From Cupriavidus sp. D384 (GTDB taxonomy: Bacteria; Pseudomonadota; Gammaproteobacteria; Burkholderiales; Burkholderiaceae), in NCBI RefSeq assembly GCF_001652915.1, contig NZ_BBQI01000010.1:16073-80072 (forward strand): a stretch of 64,000 bases of DNA, given 5' to 3'. Positions 1-10,573 of the stretch are shown piece by piece. The translations under genes and the position numbers were made by a program. The notes below the pieces were generated by a model that was not told the DNA's origin, searched no databases, and saw nothing but the letters and a program-made list of their open reading frames with translations. Positions within the stretch are counted from its first letter, which is position 1. Each line of letters opens with the position of its first letter.

Positions 1-2534
1 ATGCCGGCCAGCTCCGCGAGTGCCGATGGCCGGTCGCCCGACGCACCGATCGAGGTGGCGTACGACGGCGTCAGCGAATCGAACGGATACCCCAGCCGCT
101 GCCAGCGCCTGGCAATCTTCTCGAAGGCCTCGCGTTCCAGCAGCGTGCGGATGCGGCCATCCTGACCCAGCTTGCTGCGCGTCTTGAACAGCCACACATA
201 CACGGCCTGGCGTTCGGACGCGCTCTGCTGCAGCACATCCTTCAGCGGGGCGTCGGGATGGGTGCCCAGGTATTCCACCATCCAGAGCTCAAGCGGATGG
301 ATCCGTGACAGATAGCCACGGTCGTTGAGGTTGAACTTGTCGTGGCCGTACTTGGCGTAGAGCTTCTGCAGGTCATCGTCATCGAACTTCTGCTTGGGCA
401 TCCACTGCCGCAGCGTGCGGGCGAAGGTCTCGTAGTCGGTATTGGGGCGCGCGCTCAGCAACGCCACCGACAGCCGCACCGCGCCCAGATGCGGCGTGGG
501 CTGCTTTACGCGGCCAAGCAGCACCTGCAGCCGCTCGTCGTTGGTCTTGCCACGATAGCGCTGCCAGAAATTCACCATGAAGGCGCTGCCTTCCTCGTCG
601 GCGAAACGCTCCAGGTACGGGCGGCGGCCCGGGTCGTTACGATCCTCGATCAGCGAGCTGGCCTCGGGATGCGCCAGGAAGACCTCGTAGCGCACGATAT
701 CGCGCATCATGCGGATGAACACGAGATTGACCGAATGCTGGAACGCGACGCGCACGGTCATCTGCCGCTCGCCTTCCCACTTCTCGAAATTCGTGAAGCT
801 TTGCATGCCGCCGCCGGTGTAGAACGCTTCGCCGGGATTGCCCGAGTACTTGCGCTCCATCGCGGCGTCCAGCATGGCGGCCCGTTCGCGATCCGCCGGC
901 TTGGCCTTGATCAGGTAGTCGACGGCCCAGCGCGTCAGCGTGTCCTGGCGCGGCACCTGCACCGCCTTCAACTCGGCCACGCTCATGTCCGCATAGCGGT
1001 CGTGCAGCTCGTTGATGATTTCCAGATACGTCACCAGCGTACGCAGCTTGGCGGTGGAACCCAGGTTCAGCCGCGCACCGGCATTGATATCGAACGGCTG
1101 GTCGACATTATCGGTCTGCACCCGCACGACGGCTGCGTTGCCGACGCGCTCGAACAGCGTGAAGCTGGCCACGAGCCGCGACGGGTCGTCGCGCTCCTGA
1201 AGCAGGTTCTTGCCATACAGCCCCATTTCGTGGGCGCCGTCCTTGGTGCCCACGCGCAGCAGGGTTTCGGTGACCTTGCGCTGGGCCTCGCGGTTGATGG
1301 TGCTGTCGACGGTCAGGTCGAGCCGGTCGAGGTCGTAGCGGCTGTCCACATGCAGCATGTGCTGCACATCGTTGCGCACCTGGTTGATGGCCTTGCGCGT
1401 GACCCAGGGGTCGGGCACGGGCCGCTGCGGCGGCGCCGACTTGTCCAGCGATTGCGCCAGCGCTGCGTCGCGCAGTTCCGGCGTGATGGCGTTGGCCGAT
1501 GCCAGCAGGCGCAGGTAGCTGCCCGTCAGCGCGTCCAGGTTGGTATCGTCCCGCCGCAGGTGGTAGGACGGGCGCCGCTGCGAAATGATCAGCGACAGCA
1601 CCCGCTTGTACACCTGCGCCGCGCGTGGCGACGGATTGCGCGCGTCCATCTCGCGCAGCAACTGGTTGGCTTCGGCGAAGTCCTCGCCATACCAGACGTA
1701 CAGCGCATCGCCCACGCCCTCGATTTCGCCATGGCCCGAACGCGCCGACAGCGGCACCGTGTTGACGTAGTCAACCACGATATTCTCGCGCGCCCGCTGC
1801 GTGTCCGGCCCGTCGTGGTAAGCGCGCAGTGAAGCGGAGGTCATCTGGCGCAGCTTGTCAGCAATCGACTGCGTCTTGCCTTCGGGCGAATGCCGGTATT
1901 TCTCGATCTGCGTGGCCAGCGTGCTGCCGCCGGGCTGGCGGTGGCCGCGATCCACCAGGCGGATACCCTGGTCCATCACCGCACGCGAAAACCGACGCCA
2001 GTCCAGCGCCGGATTCATCATCGGGTATTCGGGATTGAGCAGGTTCTGGTTCTCGACGAACAACAGCGACGTGACCAGCACCTTCGGAATCGAATCGAAA
2101 TTCTCGTATTGCCGCTGCGGATAGCGGTCATACGACATCGTCAGCGCGTTGCAGTCGCGAATCAGCAACCCGGCCTGGGTCTTTTCCCGGTATGGCGGAA
2201 AAATGCCCTGGTCCATCAGACGGACCATGTCATATGACATACGCGATTGCGATGTCGTGACATAGCCCTCTCGAAGTAGTCGTTCGCCGAATTCGCCCAG
2301 GCGCTCGTAGCCAAGGCGCAGATCGTAGGGACCGGAGTGCGGATAGCGGATGCTGTCGCTGGGGCCGGGCAGAATTTCGTAGGTCAATGACTTGCCCAGC
2401 CGACTCATGTAGCGAGCCTGCCATTGAGAAGTCTGAGCCTCGTTGGTGACGAGGCTCACGACAATGTACGCGCCGCCGCATACGGCGACTGCCATCCCTG
2501 CAAGGATCCAGCCACGACGTGACACGTTTCGCAT
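1..2534 (-). CDS. Bifunctional penicillin-binding protein (transglycosylase/transpeptidase), 5' part
   Basis: N-terminal ~845 residues of a class A penicillin-binding protein that would polymerise and cross-link peptidoglycan at the inner membrane; the 3' end lies beyond the left edge. The start MRNVSRRGWILAG is followed by one membrane anchor (about residues 8-28). A GT51 glycosyltransferase domain follows, with FVENQNLLNP (catalytic Glu position, about 158) and GGSTLATQ (about 200). The transpeptidase domain shows the SxxK motif in GSTAKLRT (about 490) and an SxN motif in QHSVNL. The KTG box is not in the window. The GT51 motifs deviate from the usual EDxxF and GGSTITQQ, so this is a divergent subfamily. 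A GTG at 2591 with AAGG upstream would add a basic N-terminal tail and is a reasonable alternative start. Confidence 0.9.
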   Translation of the reverse strand, partial: MRNVSRRGWILAGMAVAVCGGAYIVVSLVTNEAQTSQWQARYMSRLGKSLTYEILPGPSDSIRYPHSGPYDLRLGYERLGEFGERLLREGYVTTSQSRMSYDMVRLMDQGIFPPYREKTQAGLLIRDCNALTMSYDRYPQRQYENFDSIPKVLVTSLLFVENQNLLNPEYPMMNPALDWRRFSRAVMDQGIRLVDRGHRQPGGSTLATQIEKYRHSPEGKTQSIADKLRQMTSASLRAYHDGPDTQRARENIVVDYVNTVPLSARSGHGEIEGVGDALYVWYGEDFAEANQLLREMDARNPSPRAAQVYKRVLSLIISQRRPSYHLRRDDTNLDALTGSYLRLLASANAITPELRDAALAQSLDKSAPPQRPVPDPWVTRKAINQVRNDVQHMLHVDSRYDLDRLDLTVDSTINREAQRKVTETLLRVGTKDGAHEMGLYGKNLLQERDDPSRLVASFTLFERVGNAAVVRVQTDNVDQPFDINAGARLNLGSTAKLRTLVTYLEIINELHDRYADMSVAELKAVQVPRQDTLTRWAVDYLIKAKPADRERAAMLDAAMERKYSGNPGEAFYTGGGMQSFTNFEKWEGERQMTVRVAFQHSVNLVFIRMMRDIVRYEVFLAHPEASSLIEDRNDPGRRPYLERFADEEGSAFMVNFWQRYRGKTNDERLQVLLGRVKQPTPHLGAVRLSVALLSARPNTDYETFARTLRQWMPKQKFDDDDLQKLYAKYGHDKFNLNDRGYLSRIHPLELWMVEYLGTHPDAPLKDVLQQSASERQAVYVWLFKTRSKLGQDGRIRTLLEREAFEKIARRWQRLGYPFDSLTPSYATSIGASGDRPSALAELAG

Positions 2535-2792
2535 CCGGTTGCGCCGGGCCCACCGTTTCGGCAGGCGTCGCCGGCTCAAAGCCTGCGCCACATGGCCTTC
2601 ATCTGAAGGCCACCGCGTGTATTTATATTACGCGTATCGGCTGCGGAATGTGCGACGGAAGTTCGCGCCCGCACGTATTCAAACGCATGGGCGTGCGTGC
2701 CGCGCAACAGGCAGCTTGGGCATCACACCCGTATGCATTTCAGGGTGGCGATGCCGGCTGCCTTTGTCGTTTTTACGCGAAGGGGGCTTCGC

Positions 2793-3818
2793 TCAGGCCG
2801 CGGTGACGGGGCGTCCGCCGAACGGATAGTTCGGATCGTTGTAGCCATGGGTGGACGCATGGCCGCGCGGCACGAGGTCGTCGATCATCGACTCTTCCTG
2901 CGCCGAGATGGCCGCACCCACTGCACCAAAATAGTCCTCGAACTGTGCCAGCGTGCGCGGGCCGGCGATGACCGAGCTGATGATCGGATTCGCCAGCACC
3001 CAGGCAGTGGCAAACTGGCCCGGGGTCAGGCCACGGCCTTCGGCATGCGCCTTCAGCGTCTGCGCGATGACCAGCGACTCTTCGCGGAATTCGGTTTCCA
3101 TCATGCGGCGGTCGGCGCGGCCGGCGCGCGAGTCAGCCTGCGGCGCCTGGCCCGGCAGGTACTTGCCGGTCAGCACGCCCCGCGCGATCGGGCTGTAGGG
3201 CACCACGCCCAGGCCGAAATGCTGGCATGCCGGCAGGATTTCCACCTCGGGCATGCGGTTGAGCAGGTTGTAGTACGGCTGGCATGCCACCGGACGCGGC
3301 ACGCCCAGCTTGTCGCACAGCGCTGCAATCTCGGCGATACGCCATCCGCGAAAGTTCGACACGGCCCAGTAGCGGATCTTGCCGGCGCGGATCAGGTCGC
3401 CCATCACGCGTACCGGCTCTTCCAGGTTCGCGCCGGCGAAGTCGCGATGCAGGTAGAGGATGTCGATAAAGTCGGTGTCCAGGCGGCGCAGGCTTTCTTC
3501 CACCTCGCGGACGATCCAGGTGCGCGAGTAATTCTGCTGGTTCGGGCCGCTGCCCATCGGGTTGCCAAGCTTGGTTGCCAGCACCCAGTCATGGCGCTGC
3601 GACTGCAGCAGGCGGCCCACCATCGATTCGGATGCGCCCTTGGTGTACACGTCGGCCGTGTCGATGAAGTTGACGCCATGCGCACGGGCGCTGGCGACGA
3701 TGCGTCCCGCTTCGGCCTCATCGGTCTGGTCGCCGAACATCATCGTGCCAAGGCACAGGGTGGAGACGTTCAGGTTGCTGGCGCCCAGGCGGCGGTATTG
3801 CATGGTGAAATCTGGCAT
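2793..3818 (-). CDS. Aldo/keto reductase
   Basis: NADPH-dependent aldo/keto reductase of 341 residues, soluble, with a TIM-barrel fold. The catalytic tetrad is visible: Asp53 and Tyr58 in FIDTADVYTKG, Lys83 in LATKLG and His124 in LYLHRD. The C-terminal cofactor-binding stretch is VIAGPRTLAQFEDYF. Length and motifs fit the AKR families that reduce aldehydes or ketones in detoxification, but no substrate can be read from sequence. It lies downstream of a LysR gene on the same strand with a gap of about 120 bases, so regulation by that LysR is possible but unproven. A second Met at codon 6 is an alternative start. Confidence 0.93.
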   Translation of the reverse strand: MPDFTMQYRRLGASNLNVSTLCLGTMMFGDQTDEAEAGRIVASARAHGVNFIDTADVYTKGASESMVGRLLQSQRHDWVLATKLGNPMGSGPNQQNYSRTWIVREVEESLRRLDTDFIDILYLHRDFAGANLEEPVRVMGDLIRAGKIRYWAVSNFRGWRIAEIAALCDKLGVPRPVACQPYYNLLNRMPEVEILPACQHFGLGVVPYSPIARGVLTGKYLPGQAPQADSRAGRADRRMMETEFREESLVIAQTLKAHAEGRGLTPGQFATAWVLANPIISSVIAGPRTLAQFEDYFGAVGAAISAQEESMIDDLVPRGHASTHGYNDPNYPFGGRPVTAA

Positions 3819-3942
3819 GACGAGGTTCCCCGATTAGCGAAGCCGAAGCAGAAAAGGCAAGCGGCCCTGATGACCATCAGGGCCGGCATCGCGCATTGTG
3901 CCGTGTTGCGGCGTGGCTTGCAGCGCCTCTCTCGCTTGTCTG

Positions 3943-4857
3943 CTATGTATCAGCCGGGGCAAAGCCGGGCAGCGCCGGCAGGCGGTCGGCCAGGAACGCC
4001 AGCAGTGCGCGCGTGCGGGCCGGCTGGTAGCGACGCGACGGGTAGACCAGGAACGCCTCCTGCGGCGGCCCGTGCCAGCCCGGCAGCACAGGCACCAGAT
4101 CGCCACGGTCGAGCAGGTCCTGCACCAGCCAGGCCGGTGTCAAACCCAGCCCCGCACCGGCCAGGAAGCTTTCGCGCATTGCCAGCGAGTTGTTGACGCG
4201 ATACCGGCACGGCGCGTCGACGCTGGCGCTACGGCCGCGTGCGTCGGTCAGCACGATCTCGTCGCCAGCCGCCAGCCACGTGAAGCGCAGCAACTGGTGG
4301 TGGGCCAGGTCGGCCGGCTGCCGCACCGGTGGATGACCGGCGAGATAGCCGGGTGCCGCCACCAGCATGCGTGGCGAAACGGCGAGGCGCCGCGCCACCA
4401 CATTCGGCGGCAGCGACGCGCCGAGGCGCAGCGCCACGTCGACGCCGGCTTCCACCAGATCGACAAAGCGGTCATCGAAACGCAGGTCGACATCGATATC
4501 GGGAAAGGCCTGCAGAAATTCCAGCATCAGCGCGTTGAGCCGCAGCACGCCCAGGCTGACCGGCGCACTGACGATGACCCGGCCGGATGGATGATCCGCC
4601 AGACCGCGCGCCTCGCCCACGGCTTCGCCGTAGGCATCGATCACGGCCAGCGCGTGGGCGTAGAAACGGCGGCCGGCTTCGGTGGGCGTCAGCCGCGTGG
4701 TCGTGCGCTCCATCAGGCGGGCACCGAGTTCAGTTTCCAGTGCGGCCACGGTCTTGCTGACAGTGGGCTGCGACGTGCCGAGTTCACGCGCCACCGCCGA
4801 GAGGCTGCCCAGTTCCATCGCCCGTACGAACACGCGCATTGCCTTGAGGGTATCCAT
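3943..4857 (-). CDS. LysR-family transcriptional regulator
   Basis: LysR-type regulator of about 304 residues. The N-terminal winged helix-turn-helix reads LGSLSAVARELGTSQPTVSK, and the C-terminal part is the periplasmic-binding-protein-like effector domain (VIVSAPVSLGVLRL onward). The architecture matches the single-copy repressor/activators of the CrgA/AaeR-like branch, which often control neighbouring oxidoreductases. It is divergent from the GDSL esterase at 4961 and upstream of the aldo/keto reductase, so either is a candidate target. ATG at 4857 is preferred; an in-frame GTG at 4863 is possible. The effector is unknown. Confidence 0.93.
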   Translation of the reverse strand: MDTLKAMRVFVRAMELGSLSAVARELGTSQPTVSKTVAALETELGARLMERTTTRLTPTEAGRRFYAHALAVIDAYGEAVGEARGLADHPSGRVIVSAPVSLGVLRLNALMLEFLQAFPDIDVDLRFDDRFVDLVEAGVDVALRLGASLPPNVVARRLAVSPRMLVAAPGYLAGHPPVRQPADLAHHQLLRFTWLAAGDEIVLTDARGRSASVDAPCRYRVNNSLAMRESFLAGAGLGLTPAWLVQDLLDRGDLVPVLPGWHGPPQEAFLVYPSRRYQPARTRALLAFLADRLPALPGFAPADT

Positions 4858-4960
4858 GGTCACTCATTCGAAAACGGCATAAGCGATATGCCATTCTGCC
4901 AGCTACCCGCGCATTTCGGAATGAACGACATTGAGGCCATCATCATTTCAGGAGTTACCG

Positions 4961-6262
4961 ATGTTCCCGATGTCATGGATGCGCACACTCGCGCTGTCCG
5001 GCAGCCTGCTTTCCGGCGCGGGACTGGCCGGGCCGGCCACCAGCCCGGCCACCCACGCCGCCACCAACGCCACCGACGCCACCTTCTGGACCACAACCTG
5101 GACTGCCAGCCAGCAACCGGTCTGGGCCTCCGGCGCCCTGCCGCTGCCCACCGGATTGCCCGATGTCATCAGCGACGCCACGGTGTTGCAGCGCGTGCGC
5201 ATCAGCGTGGGCGGCCGGCGCGTTCGGCTGGTGCTGTCAAACCACTATGGCAAGCAGGCCATCCAAATTGGCGCAGCCGGCATCCGCGGCCTGGCGGGCC
5301 GTACCGGTCGCCCTGTCACGTTTGCGGGTCATGCGGCGGTGACCGTGGCCGCCGGCGCCACGGTGACGAGCGATCCGGTGGACCTCGACACGCCGGCGCT
5401 GGATACACTGGCCGTCAGTCTCTATTTGCCCCGCCCCACGATGCTGACGTCGTTCCACTGGGATGGCCGGCAGACGGCGTATATCGCGCCGGGGGACCAG
5501 GTCGATCACGTCGATCGGCTCGCCCTGGCCGACCAGGAAAGCCACCCGCCGTTGCAACGGGCCCGGACGTTCCAGGCCCGCGTCCTGCTGTCGGCCATCG
5601 ACGTCGAGACGCCCGCGCCCTGTCCCACCGTCGTAGCCATCGGGGATTCGATCACCGAAGGCAATGGCGCGACACCCGATGCCGACCGCCGATGGCCCGA
5701 TCAACTGGCGAACCGGCTAGCTCGCCAACATATCGCCGTACTCAATGCCGGCATTTCGGGCGGCCAGCTGCTGCGCGATGGCATGGGCGAATCGGGCCTT
5801 GCCCGCTTTGGACATGACGTTCTTGCCGTGCCGCAGGTGCGCAGCGTGGTACTGGCCCTGGGCATCAACGATATCGGCTGGCCGGGATCGACATTTGCAC
5901 CCGGCCGCGAACTGCCAACCGTGGACGAACTGGCACACGGCTACCGGAAACTGGTCGCGCAGGCTCACGCACGCGGCGTGCGCGTCATCGGCGCCACCAT
6001 CACGCCGTTCGCGGGTGCGCTCGGCGGCAGCCCGATCCATGGCTATGCGTCGCCAGAGAAAGAGGCGCTGCGGCAACGCATGAATCACTGGATCCGAACC
6101 AGCGGCGCGTTCGATGCGGTGGCCGATTTCGACGCCGCCGTACGCGACCCGGCCCACCCCGACCGCCTGCTGCCGGCATTCGACAGCGGCGACCATCTGC
6201 ACCCCGGCGACCAGGGCTACGCCTCCATGGCGGCAGCCATCGACGCCGCACAGTTGTTCTGA
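4961..6262 (+). CDS. Secreted SGNH/GDSL-family hydrolase
   Basis: Exported serine esterase/lipase of 433 residues. The start is the ATG at 4961, seven bases after an AGGAG-like site (CAGGAG at 4949-4954). Residues 1-33 form a signal peptide. The SGNH blocks are clear: block I AIGDSITEGN (nucleophile Ser230), block II NAGISGG (Gly), block III ALGINDIGW (Asn303) and block V SGDHLHPGD (Asp411 and His414). The ~180 residues ahead of block I form a beta-rich domain, as in long GDSL esterases such as those acting on carbohydrate or lipid esters. Substrate unknown. It ends just before a bidirectional terminator shared with argG. Confidence 0.92.
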   Translation: MFPMSWMRTLALSGSLLSGAGLAGPATSPATHAATNATDATFWTTTWTASQQPVWASGALPLPTGLPDVISDATVLQRVRISVGGRRVRLVLSNHYGKQAIQIGAAGIRGLAGRTGRPVTFAGHAAVTVAAGATVTSDPVDLDTPALDTLAVSLYLPRPTMLTSFHWDGRQTAYIAPGDQVDHVDRLALADQESHPPLQRARTFQARVLLSAIDVETPAPCPTVVAIGDSITEGNGATPDADRRWPDQLANRLARQHIAVLNAGISGGQLLRDGMGESGLARFGHDVLAVPQVRSVVLALGINDIGWPGSTFAPGRELPTVDELAHGYRKLVAQAHARGVRVIGATITPFAGALGGSPIHGYASPEKEALRQRMNHWIRTSGAFDAVADFDAAVRDPAHPDRLLPAFDSGDHLHPGDQGYASMAAAIDAAQLF

Positions 6263-6271
6263 GCCATAAAA

Positions 6272-6299
6272 AAACCGGCACGATCGCTCGTGCCGGTTT
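6272..6299. terminator. Bidirectional intrinsic terminator between the GDSL gene and argG
   Basis: A 12-bp perfect stem (AAACCGGCACGA / TCGTGCCGGTTT) closes a 4-base TCGC loop. Read on the minus strand it is followed by a run of seven T, ideal for ending argG. On the plus strand it is followed by a weaker CTTGTTTC. It sits between two convergent genes. Confidence 0.9.
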
Positions 6300-6335
6300 C
6301 TTGTTTCAGCGTGCCCTGCAGGCGGCTGCGAATGC

Positions 6336-7857
<1,522 letters not shown>

Positions 7858-7916
7858 CAAACGCCGCTTCCGCACAACGCCCGGGGCTGCCGGGCCCAAC
7901 CGAGCAGGAGATGTCG

Positions 7917-8345
7917 ATGTCTTCGAAAGTCCAGTCGTACCTGTTTTTCGATGGTCGCGCAGAGGAAGCGGCCGAGTTCTACAAGACCGCCGTCGGCGCC
8001 AAGGTGGAAGGGTTGATGCGTTTCAAGGATGCCCCGCCCGATGCAGGCCCCGGCTGCGGGCCAGCCCCCGGCAGCGGCGACAAGGTCATGCACATGGCCC
8101 TGCAGATTGGCGATACCACGATCATGGGGTCTGACGGCGAGAACAAGGGCCAGGCCGAATTCAAGGGTTTTGCGCTGTCGATCACGGTGGCGAGCGCGGC
8201 TGAAGTCGACAAGACCCTCGGCGCGCTGTCGCAGGGCGGCCATGTGGTAATGCCGGCCGCGCCCACGTTCTTCAGCGAACGCTTCGGCATGGTGGCCGAC
8301 AAGTTCGGCATCACCTGGATGGTGCTGGTGGCGCCCAAGGAATAA
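7917..8345 (+). CDS. VOC-family (PhnB/glyoxalase-like) protein
   Basis: Small (142 residue) vicinal-oxygen-chelate fold protein of the PhnB/'3-demethylubiquinone methyltransferase-like' group. It shows the paired beta-alpha-beta-beta-beta modules: YLFFDGRAEEAAEFYKTAVGA at the N-terminus and FFSERFGMVADKFGITWMV at the C-terminus, the latter typical of this group. Metal binding and catalysis are not assured in PhnB-like proteins. ATG at 7917 is chosen because AGGAG at 7906-7910 abuts the in-frame ATG at 7911 but lies six bases before 7917. It is preceded by the direct-repeat operator candidate. Confidence 0.88.
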   Translation: MSSKVQSYLFFDGRAEEAAEFYKTAVGAKVEGLMRFKDAPPDAGPGCGPAPGSGDKVMHMALQIGDTTIMGSDGENKGQAEFKGFALSITVASAAEVDKTLGALSQGGHVVMPAAPTFFSERFGMVADKFGITWMVLVAPKE

Positions 8346-8430
8346 CGGCGTCGCGCAGCGGATCCATCCGCCTCCGGCTGGGCACGGCGTAGCATCCCCT
8401 ACAATGCCGCACCCAACCGGAGAATCGCTG

Positions 8431-8634
8431 ATGGAATCCCGCCTGACCGATCTCGAAATCAAGGTCGCCTTCCAGGAGGACCTGATCGAGACGCTCAACC
8501 TGACCGTTGCCCGCCAGCAGCAACAGCTTGACCTTCTACAGGCCCAGTTCCGCGCGCTCTACCAACAGGTGCGCGCTGCTGCACCCACAGGCGCCGAAGG
8601 TAATCCGCAGCACGAGATCCCGCCGCATTACTGA
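8431..8634 (+). CDS. slyX: SlyX family protein
   Basis: 67-residue SlyX homologue. The start MESRLTDLEIKVAFQEDLIE and the ending IPPHY match the conserved ends of SlyX, and the middle (ARQQQQLDLLQAQF) is a coiled coil. Function is not established in the family. GGAG at 8419-8422 precedes the ATG at good distance. It stands between the VOC gene and the DUF1439 gene on the same strand. Confidence 0.93.
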   Translation: MESRLTDLEIKVAFQEDLIETLNLTVARQQQQLDLLQAQFRALYQQVRAAAPTGAEGNPQHEIPPHY

Positions 8635-8742
8635 ACCGCACGGCGGGCCGATGCGGTGCGGAACACACATATCGGAACGATCACCTGGATGGCCGGGTCA
8701 CAATGGCTATCCACCGACAGATCCCCGCGACCGTCCCGACAC

Positions 8743-9324
8743 ATGCCCCTGACCGTCCAGTCCCGCCAATCCCGGCGCCGCCTTTCCCGATGGCTACCGG
8801 CTCTCGCCATCGCCGCCCTTGGCACGGCACACGCCGGCTACAACGTCTGGACCGGCGAGTACACGTTTACCAAGGCCGAACTGCAAAGTGCCGTGGACAA
8901 GAAGTTTCCGACCACGCTGCGTTATGGCGAACTGGTCAGCGTGCAGTTGTCCAATCCGCGGCTGGTGCTCGACGAGGCCACCAACCGCGTGACCACGCAG
9001 ATGGACGCCGCCATGTCCAACACGATCCTGCCGGCGCCGCCGGTCAACGGCACGATGTCGCTCAACAGCGGCGTGAAGTACGACCCCGCGCGCCGCGCCG
9101 TGCTGCTGGACAATCCCACCGTCCAGGACGTGCAGGTACAGGGCATGAGCCAGTACAGGCAACAGCTCAACGCCATCGGCGCCGTGGTGGCCGAACAGCT
9201 GCTCAAGGACTATCCGCTCTATACGTTCAAGCCCGAGGAACTGCGCTTCAACGGCAAGGACGTGCAGCCGGGCGCCATCACCGTGACGCCCGGCGGCATC
9301 AGCGTGAAGGTGGACCTGCGCTAA
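8743..9324 (+). CDS. DUF1439 (YceB-like) periplasmic protein
   Basis: 193-residue protein with an N-terminal signal peptide (basic MPLTVQSRQSRRRLSRW then ALAIAALGTAHA, cleavage near residue 29). The mature part matches the DUF1439/YceB lipid-binding-like family: YTFTKAELQSAVDKKFP at the start and FKPEELRFNGKDVQPGAI near the end. No lipobox Cys is present, so it is probably a soluble periplasmic form rather than a lipoprotein. The start at 8743 is chosen because it begins the signal peptide. It is convergent with the EamA gene, only six bases away. Confidence 0.85.
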   Translation: MPLTVQSRQSRRRLSRWLPALAIAALGTAHAGYNVWTGEYTFTKAELQSAVDKKFPTTLRYGELVSVQLSNPRLVLDEATNRVTTQMDAAMSNTILPAPPVNGTMSLNSGVKYDPARRAVLLDNPTVQDVQVQGMSQYRQQLNAIGAVVAEQLLKDYPLYTFKPEELRFNGKDVQPGAITVTPGGISVKVDLR

Positions 9325-9330
9325 CCCGCA

Positions 9331-10227
9331 CTAGCGCGCGGGCCGGAACACCAGCGCCAGGCCAACCGGTATCGCCACCATGCCAACCAGCGCCAGCGGC
9401 GCCGGACGGTTGCCGAGGAACAGGTAATCCAGCAGCACGGTGGCCGGCGGCACCAGATAGAACAGGCTGGTGACGTTGACCAGGTTGCCGCGCTGGATCA
9501 GCCGGTAGAACAGCAGCGTTGCCGCCACCGAGATCACGATCCCCATCCAGAGCAGCGGCACGAAAAAGCCTGCCACCGGTTCGAAGCGGAACGGCTGGAA
9601 CGGCAGGCAGGCCAGGCACATCAGCAGCGCCACCGTGTATTGCAGCGGCAGCACCTCCATCGGCGCCTGCTTCACGCCCTTCTGCCAGACAGCCCCGGTG
9701 GTCATGCACGCCAGCGCGCCCAGCGCGCAAACCCAGCCGCCCGCCGACAGCCGCGCCGCCAGCAGGCTGTCGGCCACGATGGTGGCCAGCCCGCCCAGCG
9801 CCAGCGCCAGTCCGGCCATCCGCACCAGCGAGACGCGCCGCTCAGACCAAAGCAGCGTCAGGATCGGCTGCACGCCAAGGACCGTCGCCAGCACGCCCGG
9901 CGTCATGCCGTGATCGAGCGCCAGCAGGTAGCAGATCGAGTAGCCGCCGATCATCAGCGCGCCCGCCAGGGCCACGCGGCCGCGCGTACCGGCGGCTGGC
10001 AGCAGGCGGCGGCGCAGCAGCCCGATCGACGCCAGCACGCCGAGCGCGATGACAAAGCGCAATGTCAGGAAGGCAAAAGGCGAGGCATGCGCCAGGCCCC
10101 AGCGGCTGAAGATGGCGCCGCCGCTCCACAGCAGCACGAACAACGGGGTGGCACCATGTGCGGCCAGCAGGCGCGCACGCGTTTGCGTGGCAGCACCTGC
10201 CGCCACGGCATTTTTCTGGAAAGTCAT
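9331..10227 (-). CDS. EamA/DMT-superfamily transporter
   Basis: 298-residue inner-membrane protein with about ten hydrophobic helices arranged as two EamA repeats. Landmarks are LFVLLWSGGAIFSRWGLAHASPF at the first helix and VTSLFYLVPPATVLLDYLFLG in the second repeat, both characteristic of drug/metabolite exporters. Substrate unknown. MTFQKNAV at 10227 is taken as the start because it directly precedes the first helix and has AGGAC upstream. Confidence 0.9.
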   Translation of the reverse strand: MTFQKNAVAAGAATQTRARLLAAHGATPLFVLLWSGGAIFSRWGLAHASPFAFLTLRFVIALGVLASIGLLRRRLLPAAGTRGRVALAGALMIGGYSICYLLALDHGMTPGVLATVLGVQPILTLLWSERRVSLVRMAGLALALGGLATIVADSLLAARLSAGGWVCALGALACMTTGAVWQKGVKQAPMEVLPLQYTVALLMCLACLPFQPFRFEPVAGFFVPLLWMGIVISVAATLLFYRLIQRGNLVNVTSLFYLVPPATVLLDYLFLGNRPAPLALVGMVAIPVGLALVFRPAR

Positions 10228-10328
10228 TGATTGGTCCTGTCGAAACCACGCAGGCCCCGGCGCGTGCTGACGCGGCAAGCGTCAGCACGTCATCCATCAG
10301 GAAAGCCGGGGACAAAAAGCGGCGGAAA

Positions 10329-10487
10329 TCAGCCGCGTGGGGGCGCCGTCGGAGGCGCCATGGGCGGCGCGAACGGGGGAGGCGCGACAGGACCGGCACC
10401 GAGCAGACCGCGCTCGCGTGCTGGCAGGCCGCACGGTTCGGCGGCAACGGCAGCAACAGCAAGGGTGGCAATGGCTCGGGGCGTCAT
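10329..10487 (-). CDS. Possible small secreted proline-rich protein
   Basis: 52-codon frame beginning MTPRAIATLAVAAVAAEPCG and ending in a proline/alanine-rich tail (APPPFAPPMAPPTAPP). The N-terminus resembles a signal peptide. No ribosome-binding site is obvious and the region is very GC-rich, so chance opening is possible. It lies between the EamA and sirtuin genes on the same strand. No family recognised. Confidence 0.35.
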   Translation of the reverse strand: MTPRAIATLAVAAVAAEPCGLPARERGLLGAGPVAPPPFAPPMAPPTAPPRG

Positions 10488-10573
10488 GGTGTGATCGGTA
10501 GAGCGGGGGGCCCGCAAGGCAAGCGCAACACGCGCGGGCAACGGACAAATCCTAGCCGTGCCGGCCAGCGGGG

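Noticed and set aside
342..1832. Long plus-strand frame over the penicillin-binding protein
   Set aside because: Low-complexity Arg/Gln/His/Val translation opposite clear GT51 and transpeptidase motifs; a shadow of high-GC coding.
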